Positions 47,616 to 57,767 are shown, counted from the first letter of the stretch. The stretch: DNA of 64,000 nucleotides from Lineus longissimus (GCF_910592395.1 NC_088310.1:15633501-15697500); one strand, 5' to 3'. Numbers and translations are program-made. The notes: generated by a model not told the origin, from the letters alone.

Positions 47616-48180
47616 TTGTCTGCTCCATTTCATGTGAACAAAACATTCTCTGAATCTGGTGTCAGTAGCATTAATATGCGCAATCTCATCATTATTCCAA
47701 TGGAAAATTTGTCAAGTCACCAATCCAGAGGAGCTAAATCAGTGAGTTGCACACTTATAAATGCACGCTCGATAGGCAATGATGCTGCCAGAATAGTGAA
47801 TTTCACTATTGATAATGGCATTGACATTCTACTGATAACTGAAACATGGTTATCCGGTGATGATGTGATCTCGGCTAATGCGATAACACACGATTGGTTG
47901 CTGCTTCAGGCATGTTCCACGCTCGAGAAAGGGCCCGCTTTGCGGTGGTGGTATGGTTTGAATGCAGAATTGCCGAATGACAAGATTGTCCTATTAGGTG
48001 ATCTAAACCTACACCTAGACATTCCTACGGACTCGTCGACACGCAAGTTTGGAGCTCTTCTTGATCAATTTAGCCTGATTCAGCACGTTAAGGAAGCCAC
48101 TCACTATTGGATCCTGTGATTTCACGAAGGGAAGACTCATCAGTCACTGACGTTTTTGTCGTCCATCAATATCTGACCAC
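47616..48180 (+). pseudogene. CR1-like endonuclease domain, internally deleted
   Basis: LINARSIGNDAARIVNFTID, DILLITETWL and, after a gap, KIVLLGDLNLHLD are the first, second and D-x-N sites of an apurinic-type endonuclease. The stretch between WLLLQACST and the GDLN motif is too short, so part of the domain is deleted. A frameshift follows, and the final SDH motif is seen at 48172-48180 (TCTGACCAC) in another frame. Confidence 0.78.
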
Positions 48181-49136
48181 TTCGTGGTTCATTTCGTGCT
48201 GAATATGCGGAAACCACCTCTTTCAACCAAGGACATTACGTATCGAAGACTTAAGGGTATCAACATCGAAAATTTCTGCTCGGATTTGGCGGAAAATGTT
48301 GGTGAGATATCAGATGATATGTCATTATCAGAGTCAGTGAGTTGTTATCGAAAGTCGATTTCGTTGGCTCTCGATACACATGCACCCTCGGTACAGAGGA
48401 CCATAGTTCTACGCCCCAAGACCGCATTCTTAGAACAGGATGTAGACCACGCCCGCCAGGAGGAACGACGACTTGAGCGCCAATATCGACGGATGAGGCT
48501 TACTGTTCATCACAATATCTGGAAGACGCAGGCCAAGTCTGTTGATGCTATGATCGAGTAGGCCAAAGTCAAACACTACAACACTGCTTATGCTTCGGCG
48601 TCTGTGTCTGAGTCAATACAAATTGTCGAAGAACTATTGTCACGTAAGGTACCATCTCCGCTTCCCAGCCACAATGATGATGATGGTGAACTAACAGAAC
48701 GATTTAAAATGTACTTTGTTGATAAGGTCGCTGGCATTAAGCAAAGACTTCCCCAAGTTGAAGTTGACAAGGCCTATAGTGAACAATACAACGTGCAAAG
48801 TTCTCTCTCCATGTTCAAGGAGGTGGACGAACAATATGTTGCCAAGGTGATCAAGGCGATGAAGTCAAAGCATTTCAGTCTTGACCCAGCACCCACGTCA
48901 TTAGTCAAAGATGCCCTAACCACGCTGCTGCCAATAATTACCAAGATCATCAACCTGTCTCTTTCATCAGGGATCTTCCCTGAAGAGTGGAAGGAGGCCA
49001 TTGTTGTCCCACTTCTCAAGAAGGCATCTTTAGATGCGGAGGTGCTAAAGAACTTTAGACCAGTATCTAACCTCAGCTTTCTTTCTAAGGTCCTGGAAAA
49101 GGTAGTCTCGAAACAGCTTATGGAACATATACGAAC
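48181..49136 (+). pseudogene. CR1-like reverse transcriptase, N-terminal part
   Basis: The frame carries the linker (YRRLKGINIENF, RQEERRLERQYRRMRL). After a stop near 48560 it continues through FPEEWKEAIVVPLLKK, NFRPVSNLSFLSKVLEKV and KQLMEHIRTN. At the last codons the sequence passes into DIRS copy A. The continuation is at 53056 in the same frame. Confidence 0.85.
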
Positions 49137-49350
49137 AAATGCCCATTTCCTTACAAGAAATGGCCATTTTATTAGTTCATACTTACCTATGGAACACTTT
49201 TGCATGTTACTCCATTTGGGCTCAAACACAAGAGTATCCCTTTAATTTTCTAAAGGGAGAACTGAGTTAACAGCTCGGCCGCCAGGCGGCGCCCTGACCG
49301 ATCCTGCGAGATCGCGCCGATCTCATGCCGCCATATTCAGTCTTACTCTT
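49137..49350. repeat. Left inverted terminal repeat of DIRS copy A
   Basis: It matches the right repeat (52870-53055) in inverted orientation over about 150 bases, for example GTTAACAGCTCGGCCGCCAG against its complement. The outermost 35 bases (GCCCATTTCCTTACAAGAAA onward) are specific to the left end. Confidence 0.9.
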
Positions 49351-49398
49351 GAGCGTTAACAAAGAGTATGTCCCGTTTGTGGGGACGGCGGGAAGGCC

Positions 49399-49500
49399 GT
49401 GTTCCATAGGTAAGTATGAACTAACAAAATGGCCATTTCTTGTAAGGAAATGGGCATTTTGTGTCATTCAAACTTACCAATGGAACACTTTTGCATCGAA
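49399..49500. repeat. Internal complementary region of DIRS copy A
   Basis: The first half (GTTCCATAGGTAAGTATGAA to GGAAATGGGCAT) is the reverse complement of the left terminus. The second half (TTTTGTGTCATTCAAACTTA) is the reverse complement of the right terminus. They meet at about 49455-49460. This is the classic DIRS arrangement that is thought to allow a circular DNA intermediate. Confidence 0.88.
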
Positions 49501-49929
49501 TCCCAGCAACCTATTGGAGGTGGGAAACAAAGACTTACCTAAGGCTGAGCTATTGTTCCATCAAGGAGGCACCACCGGCATAGTAGCTAAGGAGGACCGC
49601 CAGGGGAAAGAAATGGGGAGAACCGGGGGACCGGTATTTTGATCTCGGTATTACAATCGTATTTATAGAGAGTAATAGACCCATTCTCCGGAAAGCGCTA
49701 GAATTGCATAATAAAAAACATCTTCTTTCCGGCAACAGAGCTTAGAGCAAGTAAGGCATGTTCAAGGGTGTAGAATGAGTTATTGCTAAACAACAATAAG
49801 AAATTGCGTCCTTTCTAGTCTACTAGGGGTTGCCCGGATTGTTGAAGATAGGGCATATCAAAATATGGCGCAGGATGTGCATTTGACTCTTCAATCGGGC
49901 TCCCCCCTCCTCTTTTGATCCAGCTAGGA

Positions 49930-50980
49930 TCAAACAACATGCCCCGCAGACACAATCGGGCCGATTGTGTGCATGCCATCTACGAGGGAAGAAACCTCTC
50001 GTAGGTAGAAACGAGAGAATGTGGAGTGATTACTCCAACATGCAGCGGAAACGACTTCTTGAAGAGCAACTCCTAGTTAGCCCAGGAGGTGGCTAGTGCT
50101 CTAACTTCGTGCGCTGAGATGTTAGCTAGCGCACGAAGATCAGAGGAAGTCATCAAGGTGTTGTAGGAAAGACGAATAGTCTCCACAATCCACCTTGAAA
50201 TAGTGGCGGCCGCTATCTCTCGTTTATTTCCCTCCTTATAGGACAAAAACAAACGCTCTCTCCCCTGGCGGATACCGGGAGGTTTTGTCCTATTTATGTA
50301 GAACTTTAGGGCCCTGACGGGACATAAAGTTCTGTCAGGAAGATCATAAGAGATCGTTCTTGACATAGAGGGAATAGTAACCGGGTGCCGAGAGGCGGCC
50401 GGTCCCTGGTTCTTCGCCAGAAAGCCTGGTATGAAAGCCAGGATAACCTCCCCTCCCTCTCTAAAAGCTAGCTTCTTAAAAGAAAGTGCATGGAGCTCTG
50501 ATCTCCGTTGGGCAGTAGCCAAGGCTACTAGAAAGACCGTTTTGAGTGTCAGATATTTCATGGATGAAATAGACATGGGTTCGAAAGGATGCCTCATGAG
50601 CACCTTAAGGACAACAGAAAGATCCCACTTTTACGGGTGTTGTGAACCGGTCTACGACGCTCTAATAACATTCCTCTGAAAAGAGGGGTTATTTGGTCCT
50701 CCCAACGAAGATCCCAGGTGCTTAAAACACGGAGGGTAGAAGCGATGGCGGACTTGTACCCTTTTATAGCCGTGACAGATAGTTGTCTTTCCGTGAATAA
50801 TTCAATAAAGAAATCAACTAATCTGTATATAGAGGGAGAGATCGGATTAACTCCGTTCTCCCTGCACCAGGAAGTGTAGGTAGACCACTTTCCTTGATAC
50901 ACATCAAGGGTTGACCCCCTTTGAGGTGCGGACATGCGTTTGACAGCGATGTCCAAAAAGCCTCTCTGGTGGAGATGCAA
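49930..50980 (-). pseudogene. Tyrosine recombinase of DIRS copy A (two frameshifts)
   Basis: The N-terminal domain (KRMSAPQRGSTLDVYQGKW, SWCRENGVNPISPS) reads at 50594-50980. A one-base shift at CGTAAAAGTGGG near 50625 passes to the frame with AQRRSELHALSFKK (first Arg) and AHEVRALATSWA (His-x-x-Arg). A second shift at about 50075, next to TAG, leads to the C-terminus with SRFYLREV, whose tyrosine codon at 50005-50007 is the expected nucleophile; the stop is at 49930-49932. This enzyme type joins a circular DNA copy into the genome without an integrase. All catalytic boxes are recognisable, but the frame is broken. The first shift is also present in copy B. Confidence 0.85.
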
Positions 50981-51666
50981 CTGGATAAGTTCCAGGCGTG
51001 AAACTTGAAAAATTCAGGGTTCTGGTGGTAGCACCTCCCCAGGGGGTGCCACAGGAGGTGCTTCCAAGTCAGAAGACTCCTGGGGTGGTCTCTCAGGAGC
51101 TCCAGCAAAGCTGGGAACCAGGCCTGATTTGGCCAGCAAGGTGCGATGAGAGTTATTCTCACCGGGTGGCTGGTCAAGATCTTGTTCACGACTGGTTGGA
51201 TGAGAGGGAGGGGTGGAAACGCATATGCGTTCAGCCCGACCCAAGAGGCTGTAAGGCTGTCGACTTCCAGGGCCTCTTCGTCCGGAAGTGGAGAGTAATG
51301 GATGGGAAGGCGATTGTTCAGCCTGGTGGCGAACAGATCTACCTTCGGAGATTGCCAAAGGCGACAAAGGTCGTCTACAATCTCCTGATGGAGTTTCCAC
51401 TCTGTCTGGACTAGTTTGTCCTGACGGGACAGGGCGTCGGCAAGGATGTTGCGTTTGCCCGGTATGTGTCTGGCACATATCGATACTCCAAGGTCGGCAC
51501 AAAGATGGTAAAGCTCCCAAGTTAGCTGGCAAAGAATGCCAGACTTTGTGCCTCCCTGTCTCCTGACATATGCTACAACTGTAGAATTGTCGGAGAACAG
51601 GGTTACTCTCTGATTCGTCAGGTGAAGGGAAAGAGTCCTCACGGCAAGAAGGACAGCCATTTCCAA
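50818..51666 (-). pseudogene. RNase H (C-terminal half) and DIRS-specific extension, copy A
   Basis: It begins inside RNase H. LFSDNSTVVAYVRR and NILADALSRQ, holding two catalytic aspartates, are present; the first Asp and the Glu are lost through the deletion. The extension PKVDLFATRLNNRLP and WVGLNAYAFPPLPLI, conserved in DIRS polyproteins, follows. The end overlaps the recombinase ORF by about 160 bases in another frame. Confidence 0.82.
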
Positions 51667-52478
51667 TATATTTATTGATCTCAGAAAATTCCTCTAAAAT
51701 AGAGGAGTCGGATGGTGGGTATCCGATGGGACCAGGCGCACCAGAGGAACTGGAACCCTGCTCCAGATGGCTGAGTCTATCAGTAAGAACCGCTACCATC
51801 TGGATGAGCTGGGACAGTTGCTGTCCCGACTCGGGTTCCGGACCCGACGTGCGGCTTCTCTCAACGACGGGCGGTTGAGGAGAGGGTGGGCGCATAGGCG
51901 AACCCTATGTATGGAGCTACCGGTTGCCCTTTTAGGAGGAGGTACGGGGGGGGCGGAAACGCTGTTACCGAAGACGCATGGCGTTTCGGAGGTGGCGTTA
52001 TAAAGTCCGTCCCTACTCTACTGTGTCCGTGAGGACTGGGGTTATTTCGCAGTAAAGACTGAGAAAAACCCCTAGTAGGGTCTTCGGTTACTGATGCGCG
52101 GGAACCCGCATCAGTAACCGGAACTGCAATCGGCGGACCTGAAGCAGGGTGCTCCCGCGGGTACAAAGGGCTTGTACTCGGGGGAGCGGACGACAGAGGA
52201 ACCGGAAGGTTCCCTGAGGTCCGGGGTATATTAAACCCTTGGAGACTTACTGGATGTAAGTCTCCCTTGGGACCACAGACATTGATAATGTCTGATCCCG
52301 CATCCTTCGCAGCCGCGGCCGGAACCGGAACTCGGCTGACGGAAGGGGTGGTGGCGGAAGGTCTGGTAGACCTCCGGGTTATCTGCCCGGAAACGGAACC
52401 GGAAGAGGGTTTAGGCATCTTCGCGGCCTGTTTCCCGCCACCAGACGAAGTCCTTTGTGGTGAGACAAAGGACGCCAT
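51667..52478 (-). pseudogene. gag-like ORF1 of DIRS copy A (shortened)
   Basis: A likely start codon at 52478-52476 gives MASFVSPQRTSSGGGKQAAK. The protein is rich in Ser, Pro and Arg with no recognised domain. A frameshift in a G run near 51945 and a 235-bp deletion near 51905 disrupt it, and the end is fused to the RNase H part by the large deletion near 51677 (TATTTATTGA joined to TCTCAGAA). Confidence 0.7.
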
Positions 52479-52869
52479 CGGAGGGGTACGCCATATAAAA
52501 AATGGTACCAATGACAATAAAAACACTGGGAACCCCAAGTAGGCCAGAAAGGACGCAATTATTAATGGAAAAGAAAACATGCCTACTTGAATTAAACACT
52601 ATTGCAATGGATCTGAGTCTTGTTCATTACAATAGAGCGGAGAATAGCCTACTTAACTCTACCCTACCAAGATCAAAATAACGGAGCCGGGTCGACTAAG
52701 CTAGCTAAGAAAGGTCTATAATTAAATAGACTGGACAATACTAATGCCAAGATTAGTTTGGCGGTCTACTCCGTAGGTGAATGGACCCAAAAATCGTCTA
52801 GACTTGGCTGGTTGAATTTGGTTTTAAATCGAATTCACGCCAGCTTTGAAAAAACGATACGAAGCACAA

Positions 52870-53055
52870 GAGTAAAGACTGAATATGGCGGCATGAGATC
52901 GACGCGATCTCGCGGGATCGGTCAGGGCGCTGCCTGGCGGCCGAGCTGTTAACTCAGTTCTCCCTTTAGAAAATTAAAGGGATACTCTTGTGTTTGAGCC
53001 CAAATGGAGTAACATGCAAAAGTGTTCCATAGGTAAGTATGAATGACACAAAATG
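52870..53055. repeat. Right inverted terminal repeat of DIRS copy A
   Basis: It starts AGAGTAAAGACTGAATATGG and ends GAATGACACAAAATG. Nearly identical sequences end copies B and C. It lies upstream of the gag ORF on the coding strand and so probably contains the promoter. Confidence 0.9.
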
Positions 53056-54270
53056 GGTTGCAGACAAGGTATCAGTTGGCCTACAGGGAAAGGCATAGTA
53101 TCGAAACTGCTCTCCTACAGGTCCATAATGATATCGCCAGGGCACTGGGATCAAGGAAATGTGTACTTTTTGTACTCCTTGATCTCACCGCTGCCTTTGA
53201 CACTGTCAACCACGAGATACTCATACGTCGTCTCCAAGCAATGGGTGTCGGGGTGATTGCGCTGTCTTTGATACGTTCCTACCTGACAAACAGGTCACAG
53301 CGTGTTCGCATTGGTACAGAAACATCAAGTCCGGTGGGCTTGAGTTGCAGTGTTCCACAGGGCTCCGTTCTTGGACCGGTTCTTTTCTCCCTCTACACAA
53401 ACTCCTTGGCTGGCATTCTCAAACGTGGTGCAGATGGCAATCACGATGGGGGCTACCACTTGTATGCCGACGATACTCAAGAGTACTTGGCTGTTCTTCT
53501 GTCAAATGCATGTGCCGCTGTAGAGACAATTAATGGAAGTGCAACTGACGTTAGCCGATGGCTGGGCGAGAATGATCTCGCATGCAATAATGACAAGACT
53601 GTGTTCCTGTTTATACAATCAATGTACACTCGGTCCTTGCCGGATATCCAAGGAATCAGGGTTGTGGACTGTGTTGTTGAGCCATCTGACTGTGCAAGGA
53701 ATCTTGGAATGATTTTCGACAGCCTGTTTACTTTTAAGCAGCATGTCTCCTCCACTGTCCAATGTGCAAATATGGCACTACACAACATAGGCAAAGTCAG
53801 GAGGTATCTCTCAGCAGATACAACTCGCTCGTTCACCCAGCTTCTGGTAACCTCGAGACTGGATTTCTGTAATTCCCTACTTGTTGGTCTCCCCGAAATC
53901 ACAGTGGGGCCATTGCAGAAAGTGCAGAACGCTGCTGCACTTCTGGTAGTCAGATGCCGGAAGTCAGTGCATATAACCCCAATTCTCCATGAACTGCACC
54001 GGTTGCCGGTAGCCATCTTATATTTCCGAGCTCATTGTCGTGCAGTCTCACTCATTTGACCTGCGATCGCGGGGGTGTGTCAGGCTGCGGGTGAGTCCAA
54101 AGCCGGTTGTACCATCATACGGTTTCTCTCTCGCAGCCCCACAGCTCTGGAATGCTCTACCCGAACTACTGAGATAGTGCGACAACCTTAACTCATTCAG
54201 AGTCCTTCTGAAAACCCACCTCTTTCGGAAGGCCTTTGGATGAGTTGGTGTTTCCATTGTAAAGCGCATT
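53056..54270 (+). pseudogene. CR1-like reverse transcriptase, C-terminal part
   Basis: It resumes with LQTRYQLAYRERHSIETALL and carries the palm motifs LLDLTAAFDTVNHE, GSVLGPVLFSLYTN and HLYADDTQEYL, the catalytic Asp pair. Further on, LHRLPVA is followed by a deletion, then PTALECSTRTTE-like remnants and LLKTHLFRKAFG at the end. The first four residues of the apparent ORF (MTQN) come from the DIRS end and are not part of this protein. Confidence 0.85.
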
Positions 54271-54675
54271 GAGCGGACAATTGTCTGGATACTGCGCTAT
54301 ATAAGCATCATTTATATATATATATATATAAAAAATCTATTTTGGGTGTTCGGAAATAGTGCAGGATCTTCGGGGAAATTTTGTGATGTCCTTAAGCATG
54401 TTTAGAGAACTTGATAGATTTATGTCTAATAGACATCCATTTAATGTCAAATGGACATGAAATAAATGACGTGCATGAGATACTAATCTAGCATTTGACA
54501 TCAAATCAATTTCAAACTGGACTGCAAAATACCTTCAATTTGAAATGAGGTTTTTGACAAAATGACACTGTGCTCCAATTGGGCAGTAAAAGAATGAAGT
54601 GACCTGATAAGTAGATCACAGACCTGAATCTTTTTCAAATTGTAAAGTTATCTAATTAGACATCAACATGACATG

Positions 54676-54846
54676 TGTGACCCGTCACAGCAAAAACAAG
54701 CGCATCACACCAGGCGATGATAAAAGAAATTGATCTGCTCGATCAGATTTCAGAAAAGGCAGACGACAGGGAAATGAACAACCAGTCCATTTCAACCTGC
54801 CAAGCTATAAGTGAAATTCACCTGTTTTTTTCTGTGATGGGTCACA
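54676..54846 (+). mobile_element. 190-bp MITE (TGTGACCC family), shortened copy 4
   Basis: Ends TGTGACCCGTCACAGCAAAA and, at the right, TCTGTGATGGGTCACA. The interior has lost about 20 bases compared with the other three copies. Confidence 0.78.
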
Positions 54847-54854
54847 TATTTTTA

Positions 54855-56363
54855 AAATCTTGGACAAATAATGACGAAATATGCCACTAATGGTGAAATT
54901 TAGTTTCACGCCTGTGACTTTCGAAATAAGATCAAAATCTTTCTGGCACAAAGTTAAGCTGTTTCAAATCAATCAATGACATATATCTTTATATCGTTAC
55001 AAGAAAATTCGTCCCCGGGTAATTCGTCCCCGGAAAATTCGTCCCCAAGGAAAATTCGTCCCTGGATAATTTGTCCCAAAGGAAAATTCGTCCCCGGAAA
55101 ATTCGTCCCTGAGGATAATTCGTCCCCGAGGATAATTCGTCCCCGGAAAATTCGTCCCCGAGGATAATTCGTCCCCAGAAAATTTTACAAAGTTGAAAGT
55201 TTCTGACTTTACTTTCTAAGACTCTTTAGTCTTGTCGAATGGACTGTAGTAATAACTACTACTTTCGATTTTTCTCATTCAGTGTAACATCTCTCTTTAC
55301 TACCCTACCAGCTAGTTACCTACTCCACTATTTTCATAGTAGGTAGAGGTAGGCAGGTGAAATATTTTATTGAAGAAGTTAGAGCTTTTCTTTCATTCTG
55401 ACCAGTAAAAATACTTATTTGAAAAAATGTAAATTATTTCGCCTGCCTTCCTCTACCTACTATGAAAAACGTGGAGTAGGTAACTAGCTAGTAGGGTAGT
55501 AATGAGAGATATAACACTGAATGAGAAAAGTCGAAAGTAGTAAGTAGTAGTTATTACCAGAAAGTAATGTCAGAAACTTTCAACTTTTGTTAAATTTTCT
55601 GGGGAGGTATTTTCCAGGGACGAATTTTCCTCGGGGACAAATACTCCGGGGACGAATTTTCCTCTGGGACGAATTTTCCAGGGGCGAATTATCCTCGGGG
55701 ACGAATTATCCGGGGAAGAATTATCCTCGGGGACGAATTTTCCAGGGACGAATTTTCCTAGGGGACGAATTTTCCGGGGACGAGTTTTCCGGGAACGAAT
55801 TTTCCAGGGACAAATTTTCCTAGAGCCCTTATATCACACCTTGAAGGTTTCTTGATATATGACCCACAAAGAATTCAAAGATGTTGACCTACTTACACCT
55901 GGAAAGTAGGTCACATTGACTGAAATGAGTTGTTGATATATACGCAAATGCTCTAAAGAGGCATGTACATATCAAATTTGAAGAGTCCACGACTATCATT
56001 GACTATGACAAATAGTGATGAAATGGACCACCTTAAATGAAATTCAGGGGCTTGACCTCTGTGAAGTTAAAAAGTTTCTCAAAACAAATACCAGGGTACT
56101 TGTGTAATGATTTCAAGTATCCACTTTAATCTATTATTTGCATGACTTGACTATCAGCATTCCAGAGATATTGACAACATGTGTTTTTCGAGGATGTCCA
56201 CCAAGGACACAGAAAATCGGTCAAATTGTGACGATTTTTTGTATCTCAAGTCAGGTTGTCGTAGACATCCACACAGAAACTAAGAAAGTTTCAATTTCCA
56301 CAACGGTAAGCAAACATGCCACGGATGAAAGACAAGATGACATAAGCTCACCCATGAGAGTTT
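54855..56363 (+). repeat. HX-family repeat interrupted by a foldback element
   Basis: Family phrases occur on both sides of the foldback insertion: TGTGACTTTCGAAATAAGATC at the left; ACACCTGGAAAGTAGGTCAC and TTGACCTCTGTGAAGTTAAA at the right. It ends near ATAAGCTCACCCATGAGAG. Confidence 0.55.
54996..55826. mobile_element. Foldback element with minisatellite arms
   Basis: Two inverted arms of about 380 bp (54996-55375 and 55440-55826) flank a 65-bp loop. The outer part of each arm is a tandem repeat of a 15-17 bp word (AATTCGTCCCCGGAAA or, inverted, GGGGACGAATTTTCC). The inner part is unique sequence, for example TAGTTACCTACTCCACTATT against its complement. It is flanked by CTTTATATC (54987-54995) and CCTTATATC (55827-55835), an 8-of-9 match fitting a 9-bp target duplication as made by Drosophila FB and other Mutator-like foldback elements. 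The long SSP-ENSS-type frame across the left arm is a by-product. Confidence 0.8.
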
Positions 56364-56542
56364 AACACCCAAAATATAAAACTACTTTTCCGGAGACTTG
56401 TTTGGGAGATGGGCATCAGGAAAATGTTGGCCGAACATCTTATCAGAGTGATATACACGTAGACATCATTTGGTGACATCTTCGAGATATTCATTACTTG
56501 TCCTATGGACATCACCAGATATTCAACGATCATGCCACTTAC

Positions 56543-56650
56543 TCTTCTAGCCATGGAAATGGAAGCTCTTGATCCAGCAACTGAGGGGTTAGACCATCTC
56601 TCAAGATTTTTTTCAGCCAGGGATGTCTTTCGCTGCAACTTGGGCTTTTC
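56543..56650 (-). CDS. SH3-domain protein gene, exon with basic Ser-rich segment
   Basis: Minus-strand exon of 108 bases, phase 0 to 0, between CTCATTTAG and GTAAGTGG. It encodes EKPKLQRKTSLAEKNLERWS and ends SRASISMARR. QRKTS and SRAS are basic-directed kinase-like sites (inference). It joins the exons on both sides in phase. Confidence 0.72.
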
Positions 56651-57710
56651 CTAAATGAGAATAATCCATACTCAAATAACCACAGAATTGAAATTGTGTA
56701 GATTCAAATTTTAAGTAGTGTGAAAAGCACCAGCCCAATGGTTTCAAGTCTACCCATTCAAAACAGTTAAATAAACTTGAATTTTGACAGAAAATTCCCA
56801 ATTACAAATAAAGCACATGAACAAAAAAATTCTGAAGGCAATCTTATTTAAAACTGAAAGTATATATGCTACTTTCAAAGAATTCTGTGAACATGAAATT
56901 AGAGGACACACATGTATAACTCATATCATTGTAAAATAACTATATATTCTGCCTTATCTACACTCCGGACTCAGTGAACCGGACTCGTCTTGTCACGCGG
57001 TACCATAGCAAAAAGTTGTTAGTTTTCCGGAGGTTTCAGCTATATCGGCACTAACTACAACGAATTTTAAGGATATCAACCAGTCAAAAGGTTGCTTTCA
57101 TATGTAGTCTGGCATGCAACTTGACGCTAACTCATAATATTCTCACTTGGTTACAAACTGTGCCTGAGTTGTATTATTATATTATAGTAAATAACTGTTA
57201 TGATCTCATTTAAAATGCACATGTAGTTAAGTGAAGAAAAAAGTGAAAACAAACAACAAGAAAAAGAAATTAAAAGAAAACAGAAAAAAATGTGTCAGCA
57301 GGGAGATTCGATCTCACAACTCCTGAAATTATCAGAAAAAAGTCCCTGCGCTTACCTGCTGAGCTTTCGGATCATTCATATCACACATTTATTTTCATAA
57401 TAGCTACAGCCAATAAGTCATGACCTGTTGACCTTGGCCATTTCCAGAGTCTTGATTCGGTGACAAAAACCCTCTTAAGAGTTTGGAATCTTCAACGTTC
57501 ATGGGCTTATCATCCAGCCCCGTGTATCTACGCTATTAACTGCTGTCTATAGAGGAAGGCCGATCAGGATGATGAAATAGACTGCATAGGAGTCTAGCCA
57601 TATCATGCTTATGCGGGGTCGTCCCCATAACAAAAAATCCACTTTTTAAAATGTTGTTGACGCTAAATGTGCACTGTAAAAGAAATAACTTTAAATAAAT
57701 GACAACTTAC
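56651..57710. other. Intron of the SH3 gene, no further exon recognised
   Basis: AT-rich, non-coding apart from a tRNA-like remnant listed separately. Confidence 0.45.
57296..57372 (-). pseudogene. tRNA-like sequence (SINE head or tRNA pseudogene)
   Basis: On the minus strand, AAGCTCAGCAGGTAAGCGCA is a good A box and TGAGATCGAATCTCCCTGCT a good B box and T-arm, at near-normal spacing. A D-arm-like and a T-arm-like hairpin can be drawn, but the acceptor stem does not close, so a functional tRNA is unlikely. Confidence 0.5.
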
Positions 57711-57767
57711 CCTTGATGAAGCAAACCACCGGCTCAATCTAGATTTAGCCTTCTGACCAAAGCTTTG
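57711..57767 (-). CDS. SH3-domain protein gene, most upstream exon seen
   Basis: Minus-strand exon of 57 bases, phase 0 to 0, between TTTTTCAG and GTAAGTTG. It encodes QSFGQKAKSRLSRWFASSR. Its short length lowers certainty, but both splice sites are good and it joins the next exon in phase. Upstream exons, if any, lie beyond DIRS copy B or outside the window. Confidence 0.6.

Larger units (their letters stand above)
49137..53055 (-). mobile_element. DIRS-type retrotransposon copy A (reverse transcriptase deleted)
   Basis: A 3.9-kb DIRS element on the minus strand with inverted terminal repeats at both ends, an internal complementary region near the left end, a gag-like ORF, the second half of RNase H and a tyrosine recombinase. 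Relative to copy B it lacks about 2.4 kb (B 59967-62365), covering the end of gag, all reverse transcriptase and the start of RNase H, plus about 235 bp in gag. AAATG is present at both borders and once in the reconstructed target. It interrupts the CR1-like element. It could move only with proteins from another copy. Confidence 0.92.
47616..54333 (+). mobile_element. CR1-like non-LTR retrotransposon carrying a nested DIRS element
   Basis: Endonuclease and reverse transcriptase sequences run from 47616 to about 54270 and are interrupted by DIRS copy A at 49137-53055. The 3' end GCGCTATATAAGCATCATTT leads into a TA microsatellite. Internal deletions and stops in the endonuclease, plus a deletion after 54020, show that the element was already decaying. 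It lies in an intron of the SH3 gene, antisense to it. The 5' end is not precisely located. Confidence 0.87.

Noticed and set aside
50615-50635. Programmed minus-one frameshift in the DIRS recombinase
   Set aside because: The in-frame codons around CGTAAAAGTGGG do not form a canonical slippery heptamer, so I report it only as a shared lesion.
51288-51566. Plus-strand ORFs within the DIRS copies (also 50998-51414, 59283-59699)
   Set aside because: Antisense shadows of the RNase H and recombinase frames; present in both copies because the coding strand is conserved.
54976-55167. ORF with repeated Ser-Ser-Pro-Glu-Asn words
   Set aside because: Translation of the tandem repeat in the left arm of the foldback element; its mirror at 55587-55823 is the other arm.
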